Origin: Acanthopleura granulata
Lineage: Eukaryota; Mollusca; Polyplacophora; Chitonida; Chitonidae
Assembly (NCBI GenBank): GCA_016165875.1
Contig: JABBOT010000083.1
Coordinates: 124,001-188,000 of the forward strand
Length of the DNA stretch: 64,000 nucleotides
Direction: 5' to 3'
A model generated the notes under the pieces. That model saw only the letters and a program-made list of their open reading frames with translations. It made no database searches and was not told the origin of the DNA. The position numbers were made by a program, and so were the translations under genes. Every line of letters begins with the position of its first letter. Position 1 is the stretch's first letter. Shown here in pieces: positions 35,133-47,816 of the stretch.

Positions 35133-37086
35133 AGACAGGCGTCATCTCAAATTGGAAGAGTACAGAGAAGTTTTCAGTCTAATCCACGCGATAAGAACAC
35201 AGAAATCGTGAAATTTGAGTGCCATCACATGATCAAAGTAAGAATTTTTACGCTTGTTCTGCGTCATAAGCTATAGTTGAGTATGCAAATATCCAGGGCC
35301 CATAATGCGGTAAAGGGCTTTACCCGCCCTGTCTAAAGGAAGACGGCATCTCAAATTGGAATAATACAGAGAAGATTTCAGCCTCTTCCACACCAAAAGA
35401 ATAAAAGAGAAACAAACAAAAAATGTCAAATTCAAAGGAAATCAAATAACCAAAGCAAGAATAAATCCGTTGGTTCTACGTCATAGGCTACAGTTTGATA
35501 TGGAAATATCCTGGGCTCATAATGCGGTAAAGGGCTTTATCCGCCTTGTATAAAGGAAGACGGCATCTCAAATTGGAATAATACAGAGAAGATTTCAGTC
35601 TCTTCCACACCACAAGAATAAAAGAAAAACAAAGAAAAATCGTTAAATTCAATGGAAATCAAATTACCAAAGTAAGAATAAATACGTTGTTTCTACGTCA
35701 TAAGCTACAGTTTAATATGCAAATTTGCAGGGCCCATCATGCGGAAATATGCTTCATCCACCCTGTACAGAGGAAGACGGCATTTCAAATTGGAACCACA
35801 CAGAGAAGATTTCAGTCTCTTCCACACCACAAGAAAAAAAATAAAACAAAGAAAAAACCCCAATCTGAAATGTCATCAAAAAACCAAAGTAAGATTAAAG
35901 ACGTTGGTTTTACGTCATAAGCTACAGTTTAGTATGCAAATTTGCAGGGCCCATGATGCGGAAATGGGCTTTCTCCGCCCTGTTTAAAGGAAGACGGCAT
36001 GTCAAATTGGAACAATACAGAGATGATTTCAGTCTCTTCAACACCACAAGAATAACGAAGAAAACCAAAGAAAAAAAATAAAGAAAAAACGTGAAATTCA
36101 AATGCCATCTAATGACCAAAGTAAGAGTAAATACGCTGGTTGTACATCATAAGCTACAGTTTAGTATGCAAGTATCCTGATAATGCGATAAAGGGCTCTA
36201 TCCGCCCTGTATAGAGGAAGACGGCATCTCAAATTGGAAGCACACAGAGAAGATTTCAGTCTCTTCCACACCACAAGAATAAAAATAAAACAAAGAAAAA
36301 ACGTCAAATTCAAAATCATCAAAGAACCAATCTAAGACTAAATACGTTGGTTCTACGTCATAAGCTACAGTTTAATATGCAAATTTGCAGGGCCCATGAT
36401 GTGGAAAAGGGCTTTATCCGCCCGGTATAAAGGAAGACGGCATCTCAATTTGGAACCATAGAGAGATGATTCCAGTCTCTTCCACACCACAAGAAAAACA
36501 AAGAAAAAACGTGAAATTCAAATGCCTTCACATGACCAAAATAAAAATAAATACGTTGGTTTTACATCATAAGCTACAGTTTAGTATGCAAATTTGCAGG
36601 GCCCATGATGCGGAAAAGGGCTTTATCCGCCCTGTATAGAGGAAGACGGCCTGTCAAATTGGAAGCATAGAGAGATCATTCCAGTCTCTTCCACACCAGA
36701 AGAAAAACAGAGAAAAACAAAGAAAAACAAAGAAAAAAGCTGAAATTCAAATGCCATCAAAAAACAAAAGTAATAATAAATATGTTGGTTCTACGTCATA
36801 AGCTACAGTTTAGTATGCAAATTTTTAGTTCCGATGAAGCGGAAAAGTTCTATGTCCGCAATGTATAAAGGAAGACGGCATCTCAAATTGGAATAATGCA
36901 GAGAAGATATCAGTCTCTTCCACACCACAAGAGTAAAAGAAAAACAAAGAAAAAACCTCAAATTCATATGTCATCAAATAACCAAAGTAAGAATAAATAC
37001 GTTGGTTCTACGTCATAAGCTACAGTTTAGTATCCAAATTTGCAGGGCCCATGGTGTGGAAAAGGCCTTCTTCCGCCCTGCATAAA

Positions 37087-37340
37087 CTAAGACGGCATCT
37101 CAAATTGGAACCATAGAGAGAAGATTTCAGTCTCTTCCACACCGCAAGAATAAAAATAAAACAAAGAAAAAACGTCAAATTGAAAAGTCATCAAATAATC
37201 AAAGTAAGAGTAAATACGTTGGTTCTACGTCACAAGTTACAGTTTAGTATGCAAATATCCAGGGCCCATAAAGCGACAGTTTGGTATGCAAATTTGCAGG
37301 GCCCATGATGCGGTAAAAGGCTTTCTCCGCCCTGTATAAA
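37087..37340 (+). repeat. 254-bp monomer with doubled octamer segment
   Basis: The octamer ATGCAAAT occurs at 37,249-37,256 and again at 37,286-37,293. The first is followed by ATCCAGGGCCCATAAAGCG, which leads into a second ACAGTTTGGTATGCAAAT. The surplus of 37 bp equals the distance between the two octamers. The two halves match different B types: the ATCCAGGGCCCATAA type, and the AAGCGACAGTTTGG type seen at 50,353. The copy in the second block lies at 42,759-43,012. Confidence 0.85.
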
Positions 37341-40167
37341 GGAAGACGGCATCTCAAATTGGAATAAAACAGAGAAGATTTCAGTCTCTTCAACACCACA
37401 AGAATAAAATAAAAACAAAGAAAAAACGTCAAATTCAAAAGTCATCACACAACCAAAGTAAGAATAAATACGTTGGTTCCACGTCATAAGCTACAGTTTA
37501 GTATGCACATATCCAGGTCTCATAAAGCGGTGAAGGGCTTTATAGGCCCTGTATAAAGGAAGACGACATCTGAAATTTGAATAATACACAGAAGATTTCA
37601 GTCTCTTCCACACCACAAGAAAAACAAAGAAGAACAAAGAAAAAACGTCAAATTCATTGCCTTCACAAGACCAAAGTAAGAATAAATACGTTTGTTCTAC
37701 GTCATAAGCTACAGTTTAGTGTGCAAATTTGCAGGGCCCATGATGCGGAAATGGGCTTTATCCGTGCTGTATAAAGGAAGACGGTATCTCAAATTGGAAC
37801 CATAGAGAGATGATTTCAGTCTCTTCCACACCACAAGAAAAAGGAAGAAAACCAAAGAAATAAAACAAAGAAACACCGTGAAATTCAAAAGTCATCAAAT
37901 AACAAATGTAGGAATAAATACGTTTGTTCTACGTCATAAGCTACAGTTTAATATGCAAATTTGCACGGACCATGATGCGGAAAAGGGCTTTATCCGCCCG
38001 GTATAAAGGAAGACGCCATCTCAAATTCAAACGACAGAGAGATGATTTCAGTCTCTTCCACACCACAAGAAAAACAAAGATAAAAACAAAGAAGAACAAA
38101 GGAAAAACGTGAAATTCAATGCCTTCACAAGACCAAAGTAAGAACAAATACGTTGGTTTTACGTCATAGGCTACAGTTTGGTATGCAAATTTGCAGGTCC
38201 CATATTGCGGAAAAGGGTTATGTGCGCCCTGGATAAAGACAGGCGGCATCTCAAATTGGAACCATAGAGAGAAGATTTCAGTCTCTTCCACACCAAAAGA
38301 ATAAAAGAAAAACAAACAAAAAACGTCAAATTCAAAGGAAATCAAATAACCAAAGTAGGAATAAATACGTTGGTTCTACGTCATAAGCTACAGTTTTATA
38401 TGGAAATATCCTGGGCTCATAATACGGTAAAGGGCTTTATCCGCCTTGTATAAAGGAAGACGGCATCTCAAATTGGAATAATACAGAGAAGATTTCTGTC
38501 TCTTCTACAAAACAAGAATAAAAGAAAAACAAAGAAAAATCGTCAAATTCAAACTAAATCAAATAACCAAAGTGAGACTAAATACGTTGGTTCTACGTCA
38601 TAAGCTACCGTTTAGTAAGCAAATTTGCAGATCCCATGATGCGGAAAAGGGCTTTATCCGCCCTGTATAAAGGAAGACGGCATCTCCAATTAGAATCATA
38701 GAGAGAAGATTTCAGTCTCTTCCACACCACAAGAATAAAAATAAAACAAAGAAAAAACGTCAAATTCAAAAGTCATCAAAGAACCAAAGTAAGAGTAAAT
38801 ACGTTGGTTCTACGTCATAAGCTACAGTTTAATATGCAAATTTGCAGGTCCCATGATGAGGAAAAGGGCTCTATCCGCCCTGTATAAAGGAAGACGGCAT
38901 CTCCAATTAGAATCATAGAGAGAAGATTTCAGTCTCTTCCACACCACAAGAATAAAAAAAAAACAAAGAAAAAACGTCAATTTCAAATCCCATCAAATAA
39001 CAAAAGTAAGAATAAATACGTTGGTTCAACGTCATAAGCTATAGTTTAGTATGCAAATTTGCAGGGCCCATAATGCCTAAAAGGGTTATGTCCGCCCTGT
39101 ATAAAAGAAGACGGCATCTCAAATTCAAACCATAGAGAGATGACTTCATTCTCTTCCACACCACAAGAATAAAAGAAAAACAAAGAAAAAAGGTCAAATT
39201 CAAATGCCATCAAATAACAAAAGTAAGAATAAATACGCTGGTTCTACGTCATCAGCTACAGTGTAGTATGCAAATTTGCAAGGCCCATGATGCGGAAAAG
39301 GGGTTTATCCGCCCTGTATAAAAGAAGACGACATCTCAACTTGGAATAATACAGAGACGATTTCAGTCTCTTCCACACCACAAGAGTAAAAGAAAAACAA
39401 AGAAAAAACCTCAAATTCATATGTCATCAAATAACCAAAGTAAGAATAAATACGTTGGTTCTACGTCATAGGTACAGATTAGTATGCAAATGTGCAGGGC
39501 CCATTATGCGGAAAAGGGCTTTATCCGCCCTGTATAAACTAAGACGGCATCTCAAATTGGAACCATAGAGAGAAGATTTCAGTCTTCTCCACACGACAAG
39601 AAAAACAAGGAAAAACAAAGAAAAAACCCTCAAATTCATATGCCATCACATGACCGAAGGAACAATAAAGACGTTGGTTCTACGTCATATGCTACAGTTT
39701 AGTTTGTACATATCACGGCCCATAATGCGGAAAAGGGTTATGTCCGCCCAGTATAAAAGAAGACGTCATCTCAAATTGGAACCACAGAGAGAAGATTTCT
39801 GTCTCTTCCACACCACAGGAACAAAGAAAAACGTCATATTTAGGCGCCATCACATGACCAAAGTAAAAATCTTTACGTTTGTTCTACGTCATAATCTACA
39901 GTTTAGTAAGCAAATATCCAGGGAACATAATGGGGAAAAGAATTATGCCCGCCCTGTATAAAAGAAGACGGCATCTCAAATTCCAACCATATAGAGAAGA
40001 TTTCAGTCTCTTCCACACCACAAGAACAAAGAAAAACGTCATATCTAAGTGCCATCACATGACCAAAGTAAGAATGTTTACCTTTGTTCTACGTCATAAG
40101 CTACAGTTTAGTAAGGAAATATCCAGGGAACATAATGCGGTAAAGGACTTTATCCGCCCTCTATAAA

Positions 40168-40366
40168 GGAAGACGGCATCTCAAATTGGAACCACAGAGA
40201 GATGATTTCAACCTCTTCCACACCACAAGAAAGACAAAGAAAAAACGTCAAATTCAAATGCCATCACATGACCAAAGTAAGAGTAAACACATTGGTTTTA
40301 CGTTATGAGCTATAGTTTAGTATGCAAATTTGATCCCGGAAAGGGGCTCTATCTGCCCGGTATAAA
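40168..40366 (+). repeat. 199-bp monomer lacking GGGCCC
   Basis: After the octamer the sequence reads CAAATTTGATCCCGG, missing about 10 bp that normally hold CAGGGCCCAT, and the palindrome is lost. The same form recurs at 45,840-46,038, 51,702-51,899 and 53,004-53,202, always right after a 205-bp monomer, which makes it a marker for copies of this composite unit. Confidence 0.8.
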
Positions 40367-42144
40367 GGAAGACGGCATTTCAAACTGGAATAATACGGAG
40401 AAGATTTCAGTCTCTTCCACACCACAAGAGTAAAAGAAAAACAAGGAAAAAACGTCAAATTCAAATGCCACCAAATAACCAAAGTAAGACTAAACACATT
40501 GGTTTTACGTCATAAGCTACAGTTTAGTATGGAAATTTGCAGGGCCCATGATCCGGAAAAGGGCTTTATCTGCCCTGTATAAACGAAGACGGCATCTCAA
40601 ATTGGAACCAAAAAGCGAAGATTTAAGTCTCTTCCACACCACAAGAATAAAAGAAAAACAAAGGAAAAACGTCAAATTCAAATGCCATCAATTAACAAAA
40701 GTAAGATTAAATACGTTGGTTCAACTTCATAGGCTACAGTTTAATATGCAAATTTGCAGGTCCCATCAAGAGGAAAAGGGCTTTATCCGCCCTAAATAGA
40801 GGAAGACGGCATCTCAAATTGGAACCACGCAGAGAAGATTTCAGTCTCTTCCACCCACAAGAATAAAGGAAAAACAAAGAAAAAACGTCAAATTCAAATG
40901 CCATGAAATAACAAAAGTAAGATTAAATATGTTGGTTTTACGTCATAAGCTACCGTTTAGTAAGCAAATTTGCAGATCCCATGATGCGGAAAAGGGCTTT
41001 ATATGCCCTGTATAAAGGAAGACGGCATCTCCAATTGGAACCATAGAGAGAAGATTTCAGTCTCTTCCACACCAAAAGAATAAAAATAAAACAAAGAAAA
41101 AACGTCAAATTCAAAAGTCATCAAAGAACCAAAGTAAGACTAAATACGTTGGTTCTACGTCATAAGCTACAGTTTAATATGCAAATTTGCAGGTCCCATG
41201 ATGCGGAAAAGGGCTTTATCCGCCCTGTATAGAGGAAGACGGCATCTCAATTTGGAATAATACAGAGAAGATTTCAATCTCTTCCACACCACAAGAATAA
41301 AAGAAAAACAACAAAAAAAAACGTCAAATTCAAATGGCATCAAATAATCAAAGTAAGAATAAATACGTTTGTTCTACGTCATAAGCTACAGTTTAGTATG
41401 CAAATATCCAGGGCCCACAATACTTAAAAGGGTTATGTCCGCCCAGTATAAGAGAAGACTTCATCTCAAATTGGAACCATAGAGAGAAGATTTCACTCTC
41501 TTCCACACCACAAGAATAAAAGCAAAACAAAGAAAAAACGTCAAATTGAATTGTCATCAAATAACCAAAGTAAGAATAAATACGTTGGTTCTACGTCATA
41601 AGCTACAGTTTAGTATTCAAATTTGCAGGGCCCATGGTGCGGAATAGGGCTTTATCCGCCCTGTATAGGGGAAGACGGCATCCCAAATTGGAATAATACA
41701 GAGAAGATTTCAGTCTCTTCCACACCACAAGGATAAAAGAAAAACAAAGAAAAATCGTGAAAATCAATTGTCATCAAATAACCAAAGTAAGAATAATTAC
41801 GTTGGTTCTACGTCATAGGCTACAGTTTAGTATGCAAATATCCAAGGCCCATAATATGGAAAAGGGTTATGTCCGGCCAGTATAAGAGAAGACTTCATCT
41901 CAAATTGGAACCATAGAGAGAAAATTTCCCTCTCTTCCACACCACAAGAATAAAAGAAAAACAAAGAAAAAACGTCAAATTCAAATGTCATCAAATAACA
42001 AAAGTAAGAATAAGTACATTGGTTCTCCGTCATAAGCTACAGTTTAGTATGCAAATTTGCAGGGCCCATGAGGCGGAAAATCACTTTATCCGCCCTGTAT
42101 AAAGGAAGACGGCATCTCAAATTGGAACCATAGAGAGAAGACTT

Positions 42145-45100
42145 CAGTCTCTTCCACACCACAAGAAAAACAAAGAAAAAACGTGAAATTCAAATGCCTT
42201 CACATGACCAAAATAAAAATAAATACGTTGGTTTTACATCATAAGCTACAGTTTAGTATGCAAATTTGCAGGGCCCATGATGCGGAAAAGGGCTTTATCC
42301 GCCCTGTATAGAGGAAGACGGCCTGTCAAATTGGAAGCATAGAGAGATCATTCCAGTCTCTTCCACACCAGAAGAAAAACAGAGAAAAACAAAGAAAAAC
42401 AAAGAAAAAAGCTGAAATTCAAATGCCATCAAAAAACAAAAGTAATAATAAATATGTTGGTTCTACGTCATAAGCTACAGTTTAGTATGCAAATTTTTAG
42501 TTCCCATGAAGCGGAAAAGTTCTATGTCCGCAATGTATAAAGGAAGACGGCATCTCAAATTGGAATAATGCAGAGAAGATATCAGTCTCTTCCACACCAC
42601 AAGAGTAAAAGAAAAACAAAGAAAAAACCTCAAATTCATATGTCATCAAATAACCAAAGTAAGAATAAATACGTTGGTTCTACGTCATAAGCTACAGTTT
42701 AGTATCCAAATTTGCAGGGCCCATGGTGTGGAAAAGGCCTTCTTCCGCCCTGCATAAACTAAGACGGCATCTCAAATTGGAACCATAGAGAGAAGATTTC
42801 AGTCTCTTCCACACCGCAAGAATAAAAATAAAACAAAGAAAAAACGTCAAATTGAAAAGTCATCAAATAATCAAAGTAAGAGTAAATACGTTGGTTCTAC
42901 GTCACAAGTTACAGTTTAGTATGCAAATATCCAGGGCCCATAAAGCGACAGTTTGGTATGCAAATTTGCAGGGCCCATGATGCGGTAAAAGGCTTTCTCC
43001 GCCCTGTATAAAGGAAGACGGCATCTCAAATTGGAATAAAACAGAGAAGATTTCAGTCTCTTCAACACCACAAGAATAAAATAAAAACAAAGAAAAAACG
43101 TCAAATTCAAAAGTCATCACACAACCAAAGTAAGAATAAATACGTTGGTTCCACGTCATAAGCTACAGTTTAGTATGCACATATCCAGGTCTCATAAAGC
43201 GGTGAAGGGCTTTATAGGCCCTGTATAAAGGAAGACGACATCTGAAATTTGAATAATACACAGAAGATTTCAGTCTCTTCCACACCACAAGAAAAACAAA
43301 GAAGAACAAAGAAAAAACGTCAAATTCATTGCCTTCACAAGACCAAAGTAAGAATAAATACGTTTGTTCTACGTCATAAGCTACAGTTTAGTGTGCAAAT
43401 TTGCAGGGCCCATGATGCGGAAATGGGCTTTATCCGTGCTGTATAAAGGAAGACGGTATCTCAAATTGGAACCATAGAGAGATGATTTCAGTCTCTTCCA
43501 CACCACAAGAAAAAGGAAGAAAACCAAAGAAATAAAACAAAGAAACACCGTGAAATTCAAAAGTCATCAAATAACAAATGTAGGAATAAATACGTTTGTT
43601 CTACGTCATAAGCTACAGTTTAATATGCAAATTTGCACGGACCATGATGCGGAAAAGGGCTTTATCCGCCCGGTATAAAGGAAGACGCCATCTCAAATTC
43701 AAACGACAGAGAGATGATTTCAGTCTCTTCCACACCACAAGAAAAACAAAGATAAAAACAAAGAAGAACAAAGGAAAAACGTGAAATTCAATGCCTTCAC
43801 AAGACCAAAGTAAGAACAAATACGTTGGTTTTACGTCATAGGCTACAGTTTGGTATGCAAATTTGCAGGTCCCATATTGCGGAAAAGGGTTATGTGCGCC
43901 CTGGATAAAGACAGGCGGCATCTCAAATTGGAACCATAGAGAGAAGATTTCAGTCTCTTCCACACCAAAAGAATAAAAGAAAAACAAACAAAAAACGTCA
44001 AATTCAAAGGAAATCAAATAACCAAAGTAGGAATAAATACGTTGGTTCTACGTCATAAGCTACAGTTTTATATGGAAATATCCTGGGCTCATAATACGGT
44101 AAAGGGCTTTATCCGCCTTGTATAAAGGAAGACGGCATCTCAAATTGGAATAATACAGAGAAGATTTCTGTCTCTTCTACAAAACAAGAATAAAAGAAAA
44201 ACAAAGAAAAATCGTCAAATTCAAACTAAATCAAATAACCAAAGTGAGACTAAATACGTTGGTTCTACGTCATAAGCTACCGTTTAGTAAGCAAATTTGC
44301 AGATCCCATGATGCGGAAAAGGGCTTTATCCGCCCTGTATAAAGGAAGACGGCATCTCCAATTAGAATCATAGAGAGAAGATTTCAGTCTCTTCCACACC
44401 ACAAGAATAAAAATAAAACAAAGAAAAAACGTCAAATTCAAAAGTCATCAAAGAACCAAAGTAAGAGTAAATACGTTGGTTCTACGTCATAAGCTACAGT
44501 TTAATATGCAAATTTGCAGGTCCCATGATGAGGAAAAGGGCTCTATCCGCCCTGTATAAAGGAAGACGGCATCTCCAATTAGAATCATAGAGAGAAGATT
44601 TCAGTCTCTTCCACACCACAAGAATAAAAAAAAAACAAAGAAAAAACGTCAATTTCAAATCCCATCAAATAACAAAAGTAAGAATAAATACGTTGGTTCA
44701 ACGTCATAAGCTATAGTTTAGTATGCAAATTTGCAGGGCCCATAATGCCTAAAAGGGTTATGTCCGCCCTGTATAAAAGAAGACGGCATCTCAAATTCAA
44801 ACCATAGAGAGATGACTTCATTCTCTTCCACACCACAAGAATAAAAGAAAAACAAAGAAAAAAGGTCAAATTCAAATGCCATCAAATAACAAAAGTAAGA
44901 ATAAATACGCTGGTTCTACGTCATCAGCTACAGTGTAGTATGCAAATTTGCAAGGCCCATGATGCGGAAAAGGGGTTTATCCGCCCTGTATAAAAGAAGA
45001 CGACATCTCAACTTGGAATAATACAGAGACGATTTCAGTCTCTTCCACACCACAAGAGTAAAAGAAAAACAAAGAAAAAACCTCAAATTCATATGTCATC

Positions 45101-47816
45101 AAATAACCAAAGTAAGAATAAATACGTTGGTTCTACGTCATAGGTACAGATTAGTATGCAAATGTGCAGGGCCCATTATGCGGAAAAGGGCTTTATCCGC
45201 CCTGTATAAACTAAGACGGCATCTCAAATTGGAACCATAGAGAGAAGATTTCAGTCTTCTCCACACGACAAGAAAAACAAGGAAAAACAAAGAAAAAACC
45301 CTCAAATTCATATGCCATCACATGACCGAAGGAACAATAAAGACGTTGGTTCTACGTCATATGCTACAGTTTAGTTTGTACATATCACGGCCCATAATGC
45401 GGAAAAAGGTTATGTCCGCCCAGTATAAAAGAAGACGTCATCTCAAATTGGAACCACAGAGAGAAGATTTCTGTCTCTTCCACACCACAGGAACAAAGAA
45501 AAACGTCATATTTAGGCGCCATCACATGACCAAAGTAAAAATCTTTACGTTTGTTCTACGTCATAATCTACAGTTTAGTAAGCAAATATCCAGGGAACAT
45601 AATGGGGAAAAGAATTATGCCCGCCCTGTATAAAAGAAGACGGCATCTCAAATTCCAACCATATAGAGAAGATTTCAGTCTCTTCCACACCACAAGAACA
45701 AAGAAAAACGTCATATCTAAGTGCCATCACATGACCAAAGTAAGAATGTTTACCTTTGTTCTACGTCATAAGCTACAGTTTAGTAAGGAAATATCCAGGG
45801 AACATAATGCGGTAAAGGACTTTATCCGCCCTCTATAAAGGAAGACGGCATCTCAAATTGGAACCACAGAGAGATGATTTCAACCTCTTCCACACCACAA
45901 GAAAGACAAAGAAAAAACGTCAAATTCAAATGCCATCACATGACCAAAGTAAGAGTAAACACATTGGTTTTACGTTATGAGCTATAGTTTAGTATGCAAA
46001 TTTGATCCCGGAAAGGGGCTCTATCTGCCCGGTATAAAGGAAGACGGCATTTCAAACTGGAATAATACGGAGAAGATTTCAGTCTCTTCCACACCACAAG
46101 AGTAAAAGAAAAACAAGGAAAAAACGTCAAATTCAAATGCCACCAAATAACCAAAGTAAGACTAAACACATTGGTTTTACGTCATAAGCTACAGTTTAGT
46201 ATGGAAATTTGCAGGGCCCATGATCCGGAAAAGGGCTTTATCTGCCCTGTATAAACGAAGACGGCATCTCAAATTGGAACCAAAAAGCGAAGATTTAAGT
46301 CTCTTCCACACCACAAGAATAAAAGAAAAACAAAGGAAAAACGTCAAATTCAAATGCCATCAATTAACAAAAGTAAGATTAAATACGTTGGTTCAACTTC
46401 ATAGGCTACAGTTTAATATGCAAATTTGCAGGTCCCATCAAGAGGAAAAGGGCTTTATCCGCCCTAAATAGAGGAAGACGGCATCTCAAATTGGAACCAC
46501 GCAGAGAAGATTTCAGTCTCTTCCACCCACAAGAATAAAGGAAAAACAAAGAAAAAACGTCAAATTCAAATGCCATGAAATAACAAAAGTAAGATTAAAT
46601 ATGTTGGTTTTACGTCATAAGCTACCGTTTAGTAAGCAAATTTGCAGATCCCATGATGCGGAAAAGGGCTTTATATGCCCTGTATAAAGGAAGACGGCAT
46701 CTCCAATTGGAACCATAGAGAGAAGATTTCAGTCTCTTCCACACCAAAAGAATAAAAATAAAACAAAGAAAAAACGTCAAATTCAAAAGTCATCAAAGAA
46801 CCAAAGTAAGACTAAATACGTTGGTTCTACGTCATAAGCTACAGTTTAATATGCAAATTTGCAGGTCCCATGATGCGGAAAAGGGCTTTATCCGCCCTGT
46901 ATAGAGGAAGACGGCATCTCAATTTGGAATAATACAGAGAAGATTTCAATCTCTTCCACACCACAAGAATAAAAGAAAAACAACAAAAAAAAACGTCAAA
47001 TTCAAATGGCATCAAATAATCAAAGTAAGAATAAATACGTTTGTTCTACGTCATAAGCTACAGTTTAGTATGCAAATATCCAGGGCCCACAATACTTAAA
47101 AGGGTTATGTCCGCCCAGTATAAGAGAAGACTTCATCTCAAATTGGAACCATAGAGAGAAGATTTCACTCTCTTCCACACCACAAGAATAAAAGCAAAAC
47201 AAAGAAAAAACGTCAAATTGAATTGTCATCAAATAACCAAAGTAAGAATAAATACGTTGGTTCTACGTCATAAGCTACAGTTTAGTATTCAAATTTGCAG
47301 GGCCCATGGTGCGGAATAGGGCTTTATCCGCCCTGTATAGGGGAAGACGGCATCCCAAATTGGAATAATACAGAGAAGATTTCAGTCTCTTCCACACCAC
47401 AAGGATAAAAGAAAAACAAAGAAAAATCGTGAAAATCAATTGTCATCAAATAACCAAAGTAAGAATAATTACGTTGGTTCTACGTCATAGGCTACAGTTT
47501 AGTATGCAAATATCCAAGGCCCATAATATGGAAAAGGGTTATGTCCGGCCAGTATAAGAGAAGACTTCATCTCAAATTGGAACCATAGAGAGAAAATTTC
47601 CCTCTCTTCCACACCACAAGAATAAAAGAAAAACAAAGAAAAAACGTCAAATTCAAATGTCATCAAATAACAAAAGTAAGAATAAGTACATTGGTTCTCC
47701 GTCATAAGCTACAGTTTAGTATGCAAATTTGCAGGGCCCATGAGGCGGAAAATCACTTTATCCGCCCTGTATAAAGGAAGACGGCATCTCAAATTGGAAC
47801 CATAGAGAGAAGACTT
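42145..47816 (+). repeat. 5,672-bp tandem duplication, copy 2
   Basis: This is a nearly perfect direct repeat of the preceding block. The match continues 19 bp past the nominal end, into the shared CAGTCTCTTCCACACCACA, and fails at 47,836 where A is replaced by T. Such identity over 26 monomers that themselves differ widely means one very recent unequal exchange or amplification. If the assembly is wrong, an artefactual duplication is the alternative. Confidence 0.93.

Larger units (their letters stand above)
30375..36472 (+). repeat. Diverse B block next to the boundary
   Basis: About 28 monomers averaging roughly 216 bp. Many have private variants, such as the TTTTTAGTTCCCATG segment after the octamer, heads with GTCAAATTGTAAGC, and the GTACATATCACGG segment replacing the octamer at about 32,520. 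Short duplications are visible: 30,591-31,264 recurs from 31,265 (displacement 674 bp), and the head at 30,375 recurs at 31,922. No gene is seen here. Confidence 0.75.
36473..42144 (+). repeat. 5,672-bp tandem duplication, copy 1 (26 monomers)
   Basis: From CAGTCTCTTCC at 36,473 to 42,144 this block matches 42,145-47,816 base for base, apart from at least two substitutions I could see: G at 36,833 against C at 42,505, and G at 39,735 against A at 45,407. Upstream of 36,473 the sequence does not match that upstream of 42,145. It contains 26 monomers of 199-254 bp, including the 254-bp monomer with a doubled octamer. Confidence 0.93.

Noticed and set aside
37941..38345. Minus-strand open frame of 134 codons (also at 43,613-44,017)
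   Set aside because: It spans two satellite monomers, is copied only because the 5,672-bp block is duplicated, and is made of the translated T-rich tract and other constant repeat segments. No domain or signal is recognisable.
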